Origin: Patescibacteria group bacterium
GTDB lineage: Bacteria > Patescibacteriota > Minisyncoccia > Phycocordibacterales > UBA12445
Direction: 5' to 3'
Assembly: GCA_022710205.1 (NCBI GenBank)
Contig: JAKLHJ010000010.1
Span: forward strand, 1 to 18,103
Length of the DNA stretch: 18,103 bases
Part shown: positions 6,830 through 13,213 of the stretch, one piece after another
Layout of the letters: the number at the start of each line of letters is the position of its first letter
How positions within the stretch are numbered: the first letter of the stretch is position 1
Made by a program: the position numbers and the translations under genes
The notes under the pieces: model-generated
Seen by the model: the letters and a program-made list of their open reading frames with translations, nothing else
Database searches by the model: none
Told to the model about the DNA's origin: nothing

Positions 6830-7264
6830 TTATTTTACAGAGCCACCGGCCTTTTCTATAAGTTCTTTCGCCTTCTTTGAAATTTCGCACCCGACAATGT
6901 TTAACTTTTTTGAAACATCGCCTGCGCCCAATATTTTTACGGCGGGAACTCTCCCCTTTTTTGTAGAAATAAGATTGTTTGATAGTAAGGATGAAAGATT
7001 TACGACATCGCCGTCCTTGAATACCTTAACAACGTCCTCCAGTTTTACTGTTGCAGGTCGAGGATTATTTACCGAGGCGAATCTGTAGCCTCTCAATTTA
7101 GGTATCTTCTTTATAAGATCTCTGAGTTCAGGTCTCAACTTTCTACCGGATCTGGCCAGCTGTCCTTTGGTGCCCTTTCCAGAAGTTGTCCCTCTCTTTC
7201 CCCCTCTTCCGACGATCTTTTTCGCCTTATTTGGGTGAGCTCTTTTTATTTGATGTATCTGCAT
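6830..7264 (-). CDS. rplO: 50S ribosomal protein L15 (uL15)
   Basis: 144 residues, normal for L15. The N-terminal glycine/arginine-rich part (GRGGKRGTTSGKGTKGQLAR, about 19-38) is the family hallmark that threads into 23S rRNA. The C-terminal globular part ends with KAKELIEKAGGSVK. The gene directly follows rpsE with a 22-base gap and no rpmD between them, which is the CPR pattern. There is no SD before the ATG at 7264. Confidence 0.95.
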   Translation of the reverse strand: MQIHQIKRAHPNKAKKIVGRGGKRGTTSGKGTKGQLARSGRKLRPELRDLIKKIPKLRGYRFASVNNPRPATVKLEDVVKVFKDGDVVNLSSLLSNNLISTKKGRVPAVKILGAGDVSKKLNIVGCEISKKAKELIEKAGGSVK

Positions 7265-7286
7265 ATAATTGAATTAAGAATTTAGA

Positions 7287-7862
7287 CTATAACAATTTAA
7301 GAGCCTTTACCGTGGCTTCGGCGTTGTTCAAAGGATTCTTTGTTCTTGAGTGGAACTTGCTGGATACGTCAGAGATGCCGGCCAATGTTAAAACGATTCT
7401 AGCGGAGCTTCCTGCGACCAATCCCTTTCCTGGAGCCGGCCTCAAAACGACTCTTGAGCTTGAAAACTTTGCGGCTGTTTCGTGAGGTATAGACATTTTC
7501 TTTGTTGTCTTTACCTTTACCATGTTCTTCTTTCCGTTTTTGATTGCCTTCTCGATAGCGGATGATGTATCTCCGGCCTTTCCTGTGCCTACTCCCACAG
7601 ACCCCTTCTTGTCTCCGACAACCAAAGCGACAGCAAAGGTAAATCTCTTGCCTCCGGCGGTGATACGAGCCACTCTTCTAATATTTAATATTTTGTAGTC
7701 AACATCCGGCTTAACAAATCCCGGTCTGCCATCCGGCTTTTTGCCTGAGAACTTTTTGCCTCCGAATCCAGGCCTTCCTCCTCTGAAAGGTGTTCTAGCC
7801 GGTGCTCCGTTTGGTGCACCTCCTGTTACTGCCTGTGGTTTTGGGTTGCTGTTATTTTCCAT
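7287..7862 (-). CDS. rpsE: 30S ribosomal protein S5 (uS5)
   Basis: 191 residues. The S5 body starts near residue 55 with ILNIRRVARITAGGKRF, then VVGDKKGSVGVGTGKAGD, TIPH-like SIPHETAAKF, RPAPGKGLVAGSSARIVL and KNPLNNAEATVKAL. An N-terminal extension of about 50 residues is low-complexity (Gly/Pro/Lys/Asn) and probably disordered. S5 contributes to decoding fidelity and mRNA entry. The stop is TAG. Nine bases separate it from rplR upstream, and there is no SD. Confidence 0.95.
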   Translation of the reverse strand: MENNSNPKPQAVTGGAPNGAPARTPFRGGRPGFGGKKFSGKKPDGRPGFVKPDVDYKILNIRRVARITAGGKRFTFAVALVVGDKKGSVGVGTGKAGDTSSAIEKAIKNGKKNMVKVKTTKKMSIPHETAAKFSSSRVVLRPAPGKGLVAGSSARIVLTLAGISDVSSKFHSRTKNPLNNAEATVKALKLL

Positions 7863-7870
7863 AGTATTTT

Positions 7871-8221
7871 TTAAAACTCCAATCCATTAGCTCGAGCGTT
7901 CTCGGCTACGGCTCTTACTCTTCCTGTGTAAATGAAACCTCCCCTGTCGAAAACGACTTTCTTAATCTTCTTTTCTTTCGCTTTTTCGGCAACGAGTTTT
8001 CCTACCTCACCGGCTCTTGCGAGCTTTCCGCCCTTCTTTATATCCATGTCAGAAGCGGAAACCAATGTCTTTCTTGAGACATCGTCTATTATCTGAGCAT
8101 AAGTGAATTTGTTTGATTTATACACAGAGAGTCTTGGCTTTTCAGCTGTTCCAAAAACTTTGGATCTGATCCTTTTTTGTCTTCTTGCTCTCTTTGTTTC
8201 TTTTGTATTTCCAGATTTCAT
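7871..8221 (-). CDS. rplR: 50S ribosomal protein L18 (uL18)
   Basis: 116 residues, standard size. Motifs are TKRARRQKRIRSKVFGTAEKPRLSVYKSN near the start and VFDRGGFIYTGRVRAVAENARANGLEF at the end, the typical C-terminal 5S rRNA-binding protein signature. It lies between rplF and rpsE with 13- and 8-base gaps, consistent with one operon. No SD is seen upstream. Confidence 0.95.
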   Translation of the reverse strand: MKSGNTKETKRARRQKRIRSKVFGTAEKPRLSVYKSNKFTYAQIIDDVSRKTLVSASDMDIKKGGKLARAGEVGKLVAEKAKEKKIKKVVFDRGGFIYTGRVRAVAENARANGLEF

Positions 8222-8234
8222 CGTTTTATTTTAA

Positions 8235-8783
8235 TTAGGAGACGGTTTTCTTACCTTGCTTAATCTTGATAACCTGTCCCTCATATTTGATACCCTTACC
8301 CTTATATGGCTCAGGCTTCTTTAGAGAAACGATCTTTTCTGCAAATTGTCCGAGCAATTCTTTGTCCGAGCTTGTTAGTGTGATAACGTTCTTTTCAACC
8401 GTGGCCTTGATGCCCTTTGGTAATTTTACTTCAACAGTATGAGAAAAGCCCAAGCTAAATGTAAGTTTCTCTCCGGCCAGCTGGACCTTAAAACCGATAC
8501 CTTCAACTATCAAAACTTTCTTAAACCCTTTTGTAACTCCCGCGATCATGTTCTTTATATGAGCCATATATGTTCCCCAGAGCGATCTGAGGAAAATTGA
8601 CTCTGCTGTAGGCGTGGAAGAAATCTCTCCGTTTGCTATCTCCAACTTTATTTCAGGCTTAAAATCTCTTACGAGCTCACCAAGCGGACCCTTTATTTTC
8701 ACGACCTGTAAACCCTTTTCAAGGGCGATTGTCGCTGTGACTCCGGCCGGTATAGCTATTTTTTGTTTTCCTATTCTAGACAT
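8235..8783 (-). CDS. rplF: 50S ribosomal protein L6 (uL6)
   Basis: 182 residues in the usual two-repeat L6 layout. Visible features are MSRIGKQKIAIPAGV at the start, IVEGIGFKVQLAGEKLTFSLGFSH in the middle, and KKPEPYKGKGIKYEGQVIKIKQGKK at the C-terminus, which corresponds to the rRNA-binding EPYKGKGIRY motif. L6 sits at the base of the stalk near the factor-binding site. It follows rpsH by six bases and has no SD. Confidence 0.95.
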   Translation of the reverse strand: MSRIGKQKIAIPAGVTATIALEKGLQVVKIKGPLGELVRDFKPEIKLEIANGEISSTPTAESIFLRSLWGTYMAHIKNMIAGVTKGFKKVLIVEGIGFKVQLAGEKLTFSLGFSHTVEVKLPKGIKATVEKNVITLTSSDKELLGQFAEKIVSLKKPEPYKGKGIKYEGQVIKIKQGKKTVS

Positions 8784-8789
8784 GTTTGT

Positions 8790-9227
8790 TTACCAAATCT
8801 TAAAAAGTGCTTCACCTCCAAGACCTTTCTCGACGGCAGCCTTTCCTGTGATTATCCCCGCCGTAGTAGAAAGAACCAAAATGCCCTTCCCGGACGTAGC
8901 GTGCCTGGCGCCATCCTTAATAGCCTGCGCTGTAACATAAATCCTTCTAGATGGTTTGGAAACCCTCTCAGTGCCGCTTATCCTCGCTTTCTTAATACCA
9001 ACAGCACCGTTGGTAGAAGCGACACGCACGAGATCCATCTTGATTTGTCTTGCACTGGCAATCTTGTCATTACCGGAACTCTCAACTGCACTCAAATAAC
9101 CTTCAGCTTTAAGAAGGTTGGCGATTTCTAGTTTAATTTTTGAAAATGGAACAGAAACAGAATCCTTGCCGGATACGGCAGCATTCTTGATTCTTGTTAT
9201 CATATCTGCTATTGGGTCTCCTACCAT
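8790..9227 (-). CDS. rpsH: 30S ribosomal protein S8 (uS8)
   Basis: 145 residues, slightly longer than the usual 130. It starts MVGDPIADMITRIKNA (family DPIADMLTRIRNA), and the C-terminus GKGILVLSTTAGIITGKAAVEKGLGGEALFKIW matches the conserved STSKGVMTDREARKxxxGGE region in spirit. S8 binds 16S rRNA helix 21 and in many bacteria represses its own operon. The start overlaps the rpsN stop by seven bases (ATGGTAG arrangement), so translation is likely coupled. Confidence 0.94.
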   Translation of the reverse strand: MVGDPIADMITRIKNAAVSGKDSVSVPFSKIKLEIANLLKAEGYLSAVESSGNDKIASARQIKMDLVRVASTNGAVGIKKARISGTERVSKPSRRIYVTAQAIKDGARHATSGKGILVLSTTAGIITGKAAVEKGLGGEALFKIW

Positions 9228-9406
9228 GATGATTTTCTTATTCCCGGAATTTTGCCGTCATTGGCATATTCCCTAAAACAAATACGACAAAGACCGAAGT
9301 CTCTCATAAAACCTCTTTTTCTACCGCATCTAAAGCATCGCGAGACTTTCCTAGTACTGAACTTAGGAGTTTTCGCGGCTCTTGCTATTACTGATTTCTT
9401 TGCCAT
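9221..9406 (-). CDS. rpsN: 30S ribosomal protein S14, zinc-binding type (uS14)
   Basis: 61 residues, the length of the zinc (C+) form. The two CxxC pairs are C24-C27 and C40-C43, followed by the typical ending FREYANDGKIPGIRKSSW. It is the first gene of the ribosomal run in this window. rplE, which normally precedes it, is missing: a promoter (9475-9503) and an insertion sequence lie upstream instead. The stop is TAG and overlaps the rpsH start. Confidence 0.95.
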   Translation of the reverse strand: MAKKSVIARAAKTPKFSTRKVSRCFRCGRKRGFMRDFGLCRICFREYANDGKIPGIRKSSW

Positions 9407-9643
9407 AAATGACTAATAAATTACTCAAACAAGCTTAAAAACTATTAAAAAACACCCTTTTGAAACTGGGGTCTATACTACCAAGAAGCATATTTAATGT
9501 CAAACCCCATAGTGAAATTTCGGCTCATTAAATATATTGAGGCACTTAAAACGCGCTAAAGTCAAATAACGCGTTATGGTTCAATAGCTTGGAAACACCC
9601 GACATGATAGAACATTAACAATAACAGCTAATAAATTAAGAAT
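9407..9643. other. Junction between rpsN and the transposase gene
   Basis: No gene is seen and no recognisable rplE remnant remains. The stretch holds the rpsN promoter, the inverted repeat 9490-9499/9526-9535, a second AACGCG...CGCGTT palindrome (9550-9574) and the left inverted repeat of the insertion sequence (9581-9598). GAAACTGGGGTCTATAC (9461-9477) resembles GAAAACGGGGTCAATATAC at 10525-10543 in the same orientation, so the true outer edge of the mobile unit may be further out than 9581. Confidence 0.5.
9475..9503 (-). promoter_or_regulatory. Sigma70-type promoter facing rpsN
   Basis: On the minus strand a perfect -35 TTGACA (plus 9503-9498), a 17-base spacer and a -10 TAGTAT (plus 9480-9475) point at rpsN, with a predicted start near 9468 and a 5' leader of about 60 bases. 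The -35 overlaps one arm of a 10-bp perfect inverted repeat, ATATTTAATG/CATTAAATAT (9490-9499, 9526-9535). It may be the promoter that now drives the spc tail. Confidence 0.65.
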
Positions 9644-10521
9644 ATGTACTCAATTAGCCCCTATCTACCCAAATTAAGAAGAGATGCAGCATATATGGCA
9701 GAAAGAGTCGGTGTGAGGGCCGCGGCGAGGTATTACGGCATTCCACCTGGCACCGTCTGTAAATGGAAAAAGAAAAGACGGATACACGGACACCATCCGA
9801 TACCCACCCTGTCCTCCAAACCGAAGCATCACCCCCAAACACTGAAGAGAGAGATTGTCGAAAAGATAATTAAGGTAAGGGTTGAGACCAAACGATGTGC
9901 CGAGGTCGTCCACAAGACACTTTTGAACGAGGGAGCGGTGGTGAGTCTGAGTAGCGTGAAGAGAACATTGAATCGAGCCTATCTCACCAAAAAGAAGAGC
10001 CCGTGGAAGAGACTGCATTTCACAACTTCCCGTCCTGATGTTGCAAAACCGGGCGATTTAGTTCAGCTGGACACGATACACCTGATGACTGACAACAAAA
10101 AGCGTATTTATGTATACACGCTAATAGATGTCCATACAAGATGGGCTTATGCGCTGGCCACAGACAAGATCGGTGCGGGATATAGCGTGAGGTTCATACA
10201 CAACGCGCAATTAAACGCTCCGTTCAAGTTCAACCACTTGCAATCAGATAACGGACCGGAGTTCTCTAACTGCTTCTCTCTTGGCGCAGGTGTTGCGCAT
10301 AGGCATTCACGTATCAGGAAACCGAACGACAACGCGCATATCGAAAGATTCAACAGAACTATACAAGAGGAATGCTTAGACGGATTATTAAAAACTCCAA
10401 CGGTCTTGAATTCTGCGATACAAAAGTATCTAAAATATTACAACGAAAAGCGCCTGCATTTTGGAATTAATTTGCAGGCGCCAATACAGTTTTTAACATC
10501 AAAGTGTTTCCAAGCTATTGA
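9581..10521 (+). mobile_element. Insertion sequence with IS481/IS3-type transposase
   Basis: An 18-bp perfect inverted repeat (TCAATAGCTTGGAAACAC at 9581-9598 and its complement at 10504-10521) brackets one DDE transposase gene. The right repeat lies inside the last codons of the gene, whose stop (10523-10525) is just outside it. I see no clear target duplication. Imperfect direct repeats of GGGGTC(T/A)ATA (9461-9480 and 10525-10544) flank the unit, so the element may be longer, roughly 9461-10545. It sits at the point where the spc operon is cut off. Confidence 0.65.
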
Positions 10522-10525
10522 TTAG
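9644..10525 (+). CDS. DDE transposase with integrase core (IS481/IS3-like)
   Basis: 293 residues. The N-terminus (about 11-45) is a helix-turn-helix of the AARYYGIPPGTVCKWKK type. The integrase (rve) core has D143 in QLDTIHL, D202 in QSDNGPEFS and E234 in NAHIERFNRT, with 31 residues between the second D and E. The C-terminus YNEKRLHFGINLQAPIQFL is the usual ending of IS481/IS3 orfB proteins. It would cut and join the element's ends. The reading frame is intact, so the copy could be active. No SD is seen; the ATG follows AATTAAGAAT. It is the only plus-strand gene between 1 and 16.2 kb. Confidence 0.9.
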   Translation: MYSISPYLPKLRRDAAYMAERVGVRAAARYYGIPPGTVCKWKKKRRIHGHHPIPTLSSKPKHHPQTLKREIVEKIIKVRVETKRCAEVVHKTLLNEGAVVSLSSVKRTLNRAYLTKKKSPWKRLHFTTSRPDVAKPGDLVQLDTIHLMTDNKKRIYVYTLIDVHTRWAYALATDKIGAGYSVRFIHNAQLNAPFKFNHLQSDNGPEFSNCFSLGAGVAHRHSRIRKPNDNAHIERFNRTIQEECLDGLLKTPTVLNSAIQKYLKYYNEKRLHFGINLQAPIQFLTSKCFQAID

Positions 10526-10559
10526 AAAACGGGGTCAATATACGCCCCAAAATAAGGAA

Positions 10560-10583
10560 AAACCGCCTATTTTAAGGCGGTTT
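10560..10583 (-). terminator. Terminator after the 82-residue membrane protein gene
   Basis: AAACCGCC (10560-10567) pairs with GGCGGTTT (10576-10583). The minus strand continues into TTCC and a T-rich run. It lies 5 bases beyond the gene's stop and marks the left edge of the accessory island. Confidence 0.65.
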
Positions 10584-10587
10584 ATTT

Positions 10588-10836
10588 CTAATCTTCTTCA
10601 TTTTCTGCGATTCTTTGTGCTTCCAAAACCAGCTCTTTTTCCCATTCCATGCACCAAATAGAGCAAAGCACCAAGAGGCTGACCCAAATAACCGACATTA
10701 TTAGGCTTAAGAATGTGACTCCCAAGACAGATAATATCGGGCACGCGGGATTGTAGAGGCCATGTCCCACAAAAAAGGTAATTAGAATGACCCCTAAAAT
10801 GAATATCGGCTGAGATGTGTCGTTGTCCTCTTTCAT
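10588..10836 (-). CDS. Small two-helix membrane protein, unknown function
   Basis: 82 residues. Two long hydrophobic segments (about 11-29 and 34-60) form a helical hairpin. A short polar N-terminus and an acidic tail (EWEKELVLEAQRIAENEED) follow the usual small membrane protein plan. The ATG is preceded by a strong SD (GGGGGAGCAAG). It follows the 47-residue gene by 27 bases in the same frame, separated by a TGA. No family is recognised. Confidence 0.6.
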   Translation of the reverse strand: MKEDNDTSQPIFILGVILITFFVGHGLYNPACPILSVLGVTFLSLIMSVIWVSLLVLCSIWCMEWEKELVLEAQRIAENEED

Positions 10837-10863
10837 CTTGCTCCCCCAATTTTTTATGAAGTA

Positions 10864-11007
10864 TCAGGAACCCGTTAGGTACCATAACGAAAGCACGGAG
10901 TAGAAGACACAGATCATAAAAGCGAAAATAACGTCGCCCCAACAGGCGTAAATTATTATCGGTAATCCCAAGACGAGAAACAGGACATATTTCTTATAAA
11001 AATTCAT
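10864..11007 (-). CDS. 47-residue membrane microprotein, unknown function
   Basis: ATG at 11007, TGA at 10866-10864. The start is marked by an excellent SD (AAAAGGAGGGGC) four to five bases upstream. The product starts MNFYKKYVLFLVLGLPIIIY and is nearly all hydrophobic, with two short membrane spans and a positively charged N-terminus. It heads a two-gene unit with the 82-residue gene, which ends at the hairpin 10560-10583. Its leader carries the block AGGACATTGAAAAT, shared exactly with the operon at 16 kb. If the TGA were read through, the two products would fuse in frame. Confidence 0.6.
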   Translation of the reverse strand: MNFYKKYVLFLVLGLPIIIYACWGDVIFAFMICVFYSVLSLWYLTGS

Positions 11008-11033
11008 TGCCCCTCCTTTTCCGGTCAGATAAA

Positions 11034-11047
11034 ATTTTCAATGTCCT
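11034..11047 (-). promoter_or_regulatory. Shared 14-base leader block, copy 1
   Basis: On the minus strand AGGACATTGAAAAT lies between an AT-rich promoter-like region (TATATTAT / TATAAA around 11052-11070, with no clear -35) and the SD of the 47-residue gene. An identical block occurs at 16070-16083 in the leader of another unit. Confidence 0.4.
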
Positions 11048-11089
11048 TAATTATTTATACGATAATATACCTTTTTGAGAAAAATAAAA

Positions 11090-11111
11090 CCCCCGTCATT
11101 GCTGATGGGGG
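11090..11111 (-). terminator. Terminator of the BI-1 unit
   Basis: CCCCC (11090-11094) pairs with GGGGG (11107-11111), with CAT/ATG inside. The minus strand continues TTTTATTTTT. The loop sequence ATCAGCAATGA is nearly identical to that of the terminator at 12286-12307. Confidence 0.75.
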
Positions 11112-11122
11112 ATCGTAGGAAA

Positions 11123-11791
11123 TTAATCTTCGTTCGCGTAGATTTGAAGCAGGGTTACGAACAGGTTGATGATATCGAGGTAAAGAGACACCGAAATGTC
11201 TACCGCGTTATCAAGCGTCCTCGGAACCTTGCTCGCCCTGTACATGTCGTATGCGATGTAGAGAGAGAAGATGCCTGCCCCGATGTAGTCCACGATGGTC
11301 AGTGCGGCGAGTGCGGGAATGAAGATTTGCATGATCCGAACGATGATGAGGCCACCGAGGGCAAAGAAGAGGAGACCTCCCATGTTCTTGAAAGCATCGG
11401 GATAGGCGATTCCCAGAAAGCCCATTAAAAAGGTAATGAGAGCTGTCATGCCGAACGCCTTCGCGATGAGTCCCGCGCTGTAAATGTTGAGCAACGGCCC
11501 GATCAGAAATCAGAACGGAATCGTGATCATGTTGTAGCCGACGAACGAGACAAGGGGATTGTCGCTTGTCACCGAGAGATAGATTCCCAAGAAGGGAATG
11601 ATGAACCCTACGAAAAGGATGCCGGCGCCGCTCGGATAATAGCCGATGGATGCCGCGTAGCTGGCGGCGGTAGCCGTCGCGATGAGACCCCACAGGACGC
11701 AGGTCGTGAGCACTAAATAGAAGGCACGCTCGCTCAAGCTATTCGCACCATAACGCTCAAATACCCCGTTACTGCAGGAGAAACTTTTCAT
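11123..11791 (-). pseudogene. Bax inhibitor-1 (YccA/YbhL-like) membrane protein with one in-frame TGA
   Basis: The frame 11791-11123 encodes a BI-1/TMBIM-type protein of about 222 residues with roughly seven hydrophobic segments. The first part ends GYNMITIPF, then TGA (11512-11510), then FLIGPLLNIYSAGLIAKAF. The C-terminal part has the family hallmark DYIGAGIFSLYIAYDMYRA and YLDIINLFVTLLQI. Family members are membrane proteins implicated in calcium leak or protease (FtsH) modulation. At the break many relatives have glycine, so GGA to TGA would explain it. No frameshift or other decay is visible. The start ATG has an SD (GAAGGGGG), and the gene follows the 125-residue gene by 22 bases. It may be a recent null allele, a base-call error or a suppressed stop. 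UGA=Gly code 25 is not supported, since no other long gene here has in-frame TGA. Confidence 0.75.
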
Positions 11792-11813
11792 TCACATACC
11801 CCCTTCAGGTGGT

Positions 11814-12191
11814 TTATTCGTAGAAGATTTGCGTTTTGGGACCCGCGGGCTTCTTGGGCTTTTTCATTTCTTCCAATTCCGCCTCAACAGCCCACTCAAG
11901 TTCGTTCACGGGCACGTCACCATAGCGCTCCAAGTCTTTTTTGCGCTGTTCTTCTTCGGAGATTTCTTCGCTATTCTTTTTAGAATTTGCGGATTTGGTA
12001 ACAACTAGTTTGATAGTGGGTAATTGGGTGGCCGGAATTAATTCTGGTGCCATTTTTTGAGGGCGTCTACAGCAAACACTTTTCGAAATTACACGGTCAA
12101 TGTTTTGGTCAACTCGACCCATTTCGTGTCTTAAAGCCGCCACGAAGAGAGTAAAAATGAAACTAAGCAAAATGGTACTGAATATACCCAT
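11814..12191 (-). CDS. Membrane-anchored charged protein, unknown function
   Basis: 125 residues from the ATG at 12191. The same frame is open further upstream, but the ATG with SD AAAGGAGGTCTT makes this the clear start. The N-terminal segment IFSTILLSFIFTLFVAAL (about 3-20) is a membrane anchor. The rest is polar, with two cysteines (CC) near 44-45, a lysine/glutamate-rich stretch (about 75-95) that may form a coil, and a proline-lysine tail. It heads a unit with the BI-1 gene. No family is recognised. Confidence 0.6.
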   Translation of the reverse strand: MGIFSTILLSFIFTLFVAALRHEMGRVDQNIDRVISKSVCCRRPQKMAPELIPATQLPTIKLVVTKSANSKKNSEEISEEEQRKKDLERYGDVPVNELEWAVEAELEEMKKPKKPAGPKTQIFYE

Positions 12192-12257
12192 AAGACCTCC
12201 TTTGGAGTCGTTGATTAATTTCCTTATTAGATTGTCAAAGGGGCTATCTCTTGGCAG

Positions 12258-12285
12258 ATAATACATTATTTTATACAAAAGTAAA
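12258..12285 (-). promoter_or_regulatory. Promoter of the 125-residue/BI-1 unit
   Basis: On the minus strand TTTACT (plus 12285-12280), a 16-base spacer and TATTAT (plus 12263-12258). It begins inside the T-run of the preceding terminator. The leader to the SD is about 50 bases. Confidence 0.45.
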
Positions 12286-12307
12286 CCCCCATCATTGCTG
12301 ATGGGGG
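12286..12307 (-). terminator. Terminator of the three-gene HExxH unit
   Basis: CCCCCAT (12286-12292) pairs with ATGGGGG (12301-12307). The minus strand continues TTTACTTTTG. The loop is almost the same as at 11090-11111. Confidence 0.75.
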
Positions 12308-12325
12308 GGGTGGCTTTCGCCCTAG

Positions 12326-12466
12326 TTAAGACACGACGTAAGCATACGCGCTGACTGCGATGATGGGGATGTAGTTCCGCATCTCGTAGGCGAGCGCGAT
12401 GGCGATGGCGGCGATGAGGAACTGGCTGTCGGAAAGTTCGTCGAGGAAGGCATCGAGAAGGTTCAT
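12326..12466 (-). CDS. 46-residue microprotein with a membrane-like segment
   Basis: ATG at 12466, TAA at 12328-12326. An SD-like AGGAAAACG precedes the ATG. The product starts MNLLDAFLDELSDSQFLIAA, then IAIALAYEMRNYIP, and ends AYAYVVS: an acidic N-terminus and one or two hydrophobic stretches. The codons are strongly GC-rich (ATC, GCC, CTC), like the HExxH gene 26 bases upstream. It is the last gene before the terminator at 12286-12307. No family is recognised. Confidence 0.55.
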   Translation of the reverse strand: MNLLDAFLDELSDSQFLIAAIAIALAYEMRNYIPIIAVSAYAYVVS

Positions 12467-12492
12467 CGTTTTCCTGCTTTCTTTTGCCGGCG

Positions 12493-13167
12493 TTAGAAAC
12501 CCCAGCTCTTCGAGAACATGAACGTTCTGCGCTTGAAACTGAGACTCGTGCCCTTCGGGAAGATGGAGCGTTTCGCGAAGAATTCGTATGTGAGAAGCGC
12601 TGTGTCCACGGTGATAATCTTTTTGAACCGCTCGCGATGCTTCTCGCTCCGGAAGTTTGCCGGATCGAGATCACCGCGGTCTTTCGAGGCGGTGAGGTAG
12701 TAGGCGTTGTTCAGGATATTCCACGCGACGAACCCCTTGCGCATGTTGTAGAACCTCTTTTTCCCGCGGAGGTTTTTCGCCATGGTCCAGTGGGAGACGG
12801 CGTCGTTCCCGATCATTCCGGCCTTCGAGACACCTTCCAGGTTTTTCTTATACCTGTCGATGTCGAGGTATTCCCGGACCCACGTGCCCGTTTTCTTGTC
12901 GTAGACGGTCTTGTAGGTCCCCGAACGCCCCTTGTATTCCCATTTGGGATTCGTTATGGGGCCGTGCAGGGTCATCTCGTCGTTGCCCGCCGCGAATCCG
13001 TGTGCGGCTTCGTGGACGACGAACGAGGCGATGGCGCCGTAGGCGATGTCCTTCGTTTCGTTCGCGTTGGCGCGGGCGGGGCAGAAGGCGAGGACGGCGA
13101 TGACGATGACGGCGAGCCCCGCGAGGCAGACGATGGCGACGATGGCGGCGAAAAGTTTCTTGTCCAT
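12493..13167 (-). CDS. Exported or membrane-anchored HExxH (zincin-like) protein
   Basis: 224 residues. The N-terminus is KK followed by a long hydrophobic stretch (about 6-28), then CPARANA-NE, which looks like a signal peptidase site or a membrane anchor. VVHEAAHGFAA carries H52-E53-x-x-H56, the core of zinc metallopeptidases. A third ligand cannot be assigned; E/D residues in SGTYKTVYDKKTG or NDAVSHW are possible. The short spacing from the anchor to HExxH and the lack of a recognised domain leave the peptidase call tentative. The C-terminal half (NLRGKKRFYNMRKGFVAWNILNNAYYLTASKDRGDL) contains the segment WNILNNAYYL. A very good SD (AAGGAGGAAAA) marks the start. It is the middle gene of a three-gene unit and notably GC-rich. 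Confidence 0.65.
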   Translation of the reverse strand: MDKKLFAAIVAIVCLAGLAVIVIAVLAFCPARANANETKDIAYGAIASFVVHEAAHGFAAGNDEMTLHGPITNPKWEYKGRSGTYKTVYDKKTGTWVREYLDIDRYKKNLEGVSKAGMIGNDAVSHWTMAKNLRGKKRFYNMRKGFVAWNILNNAYYLTASKDRGDLDPANFRSEKHRERFKKIITVDTALLTYEFFAKRSIFPKGTSLSFKRRTFMFSKSWGF

Positions 13168-13213
13168 TTTTCCTCCTTGGAAATTTCGGTTGGTTATCGT
13201 GATGTTTTAGGGA

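Noticed and set aside
10598..10942. 114-codon minus-strand frame overlapping the 82- and 47-residue genes
   Set aside because: It is in another frame, lacks an SD, and the two overlapping genes have strong SDs and sensible membrane segments.
4771..11512. Alternative genetic code (UAG or UGA recoded)
   Set aside because: TAG ends map, rpsE and rpsN, and no long gene other than BI-1 has in-frame TGA, so a global recoding is not supported by this window.
12192..12674. N-terminal extension of the 125-residue gene up to 12674
   Set aside because: The extension is arginine-rich shadow coding antisense-like over the HExxH and 46-residue genes, crosses a terminator and a promoter, and a strong SD marks the ATG at 12191.
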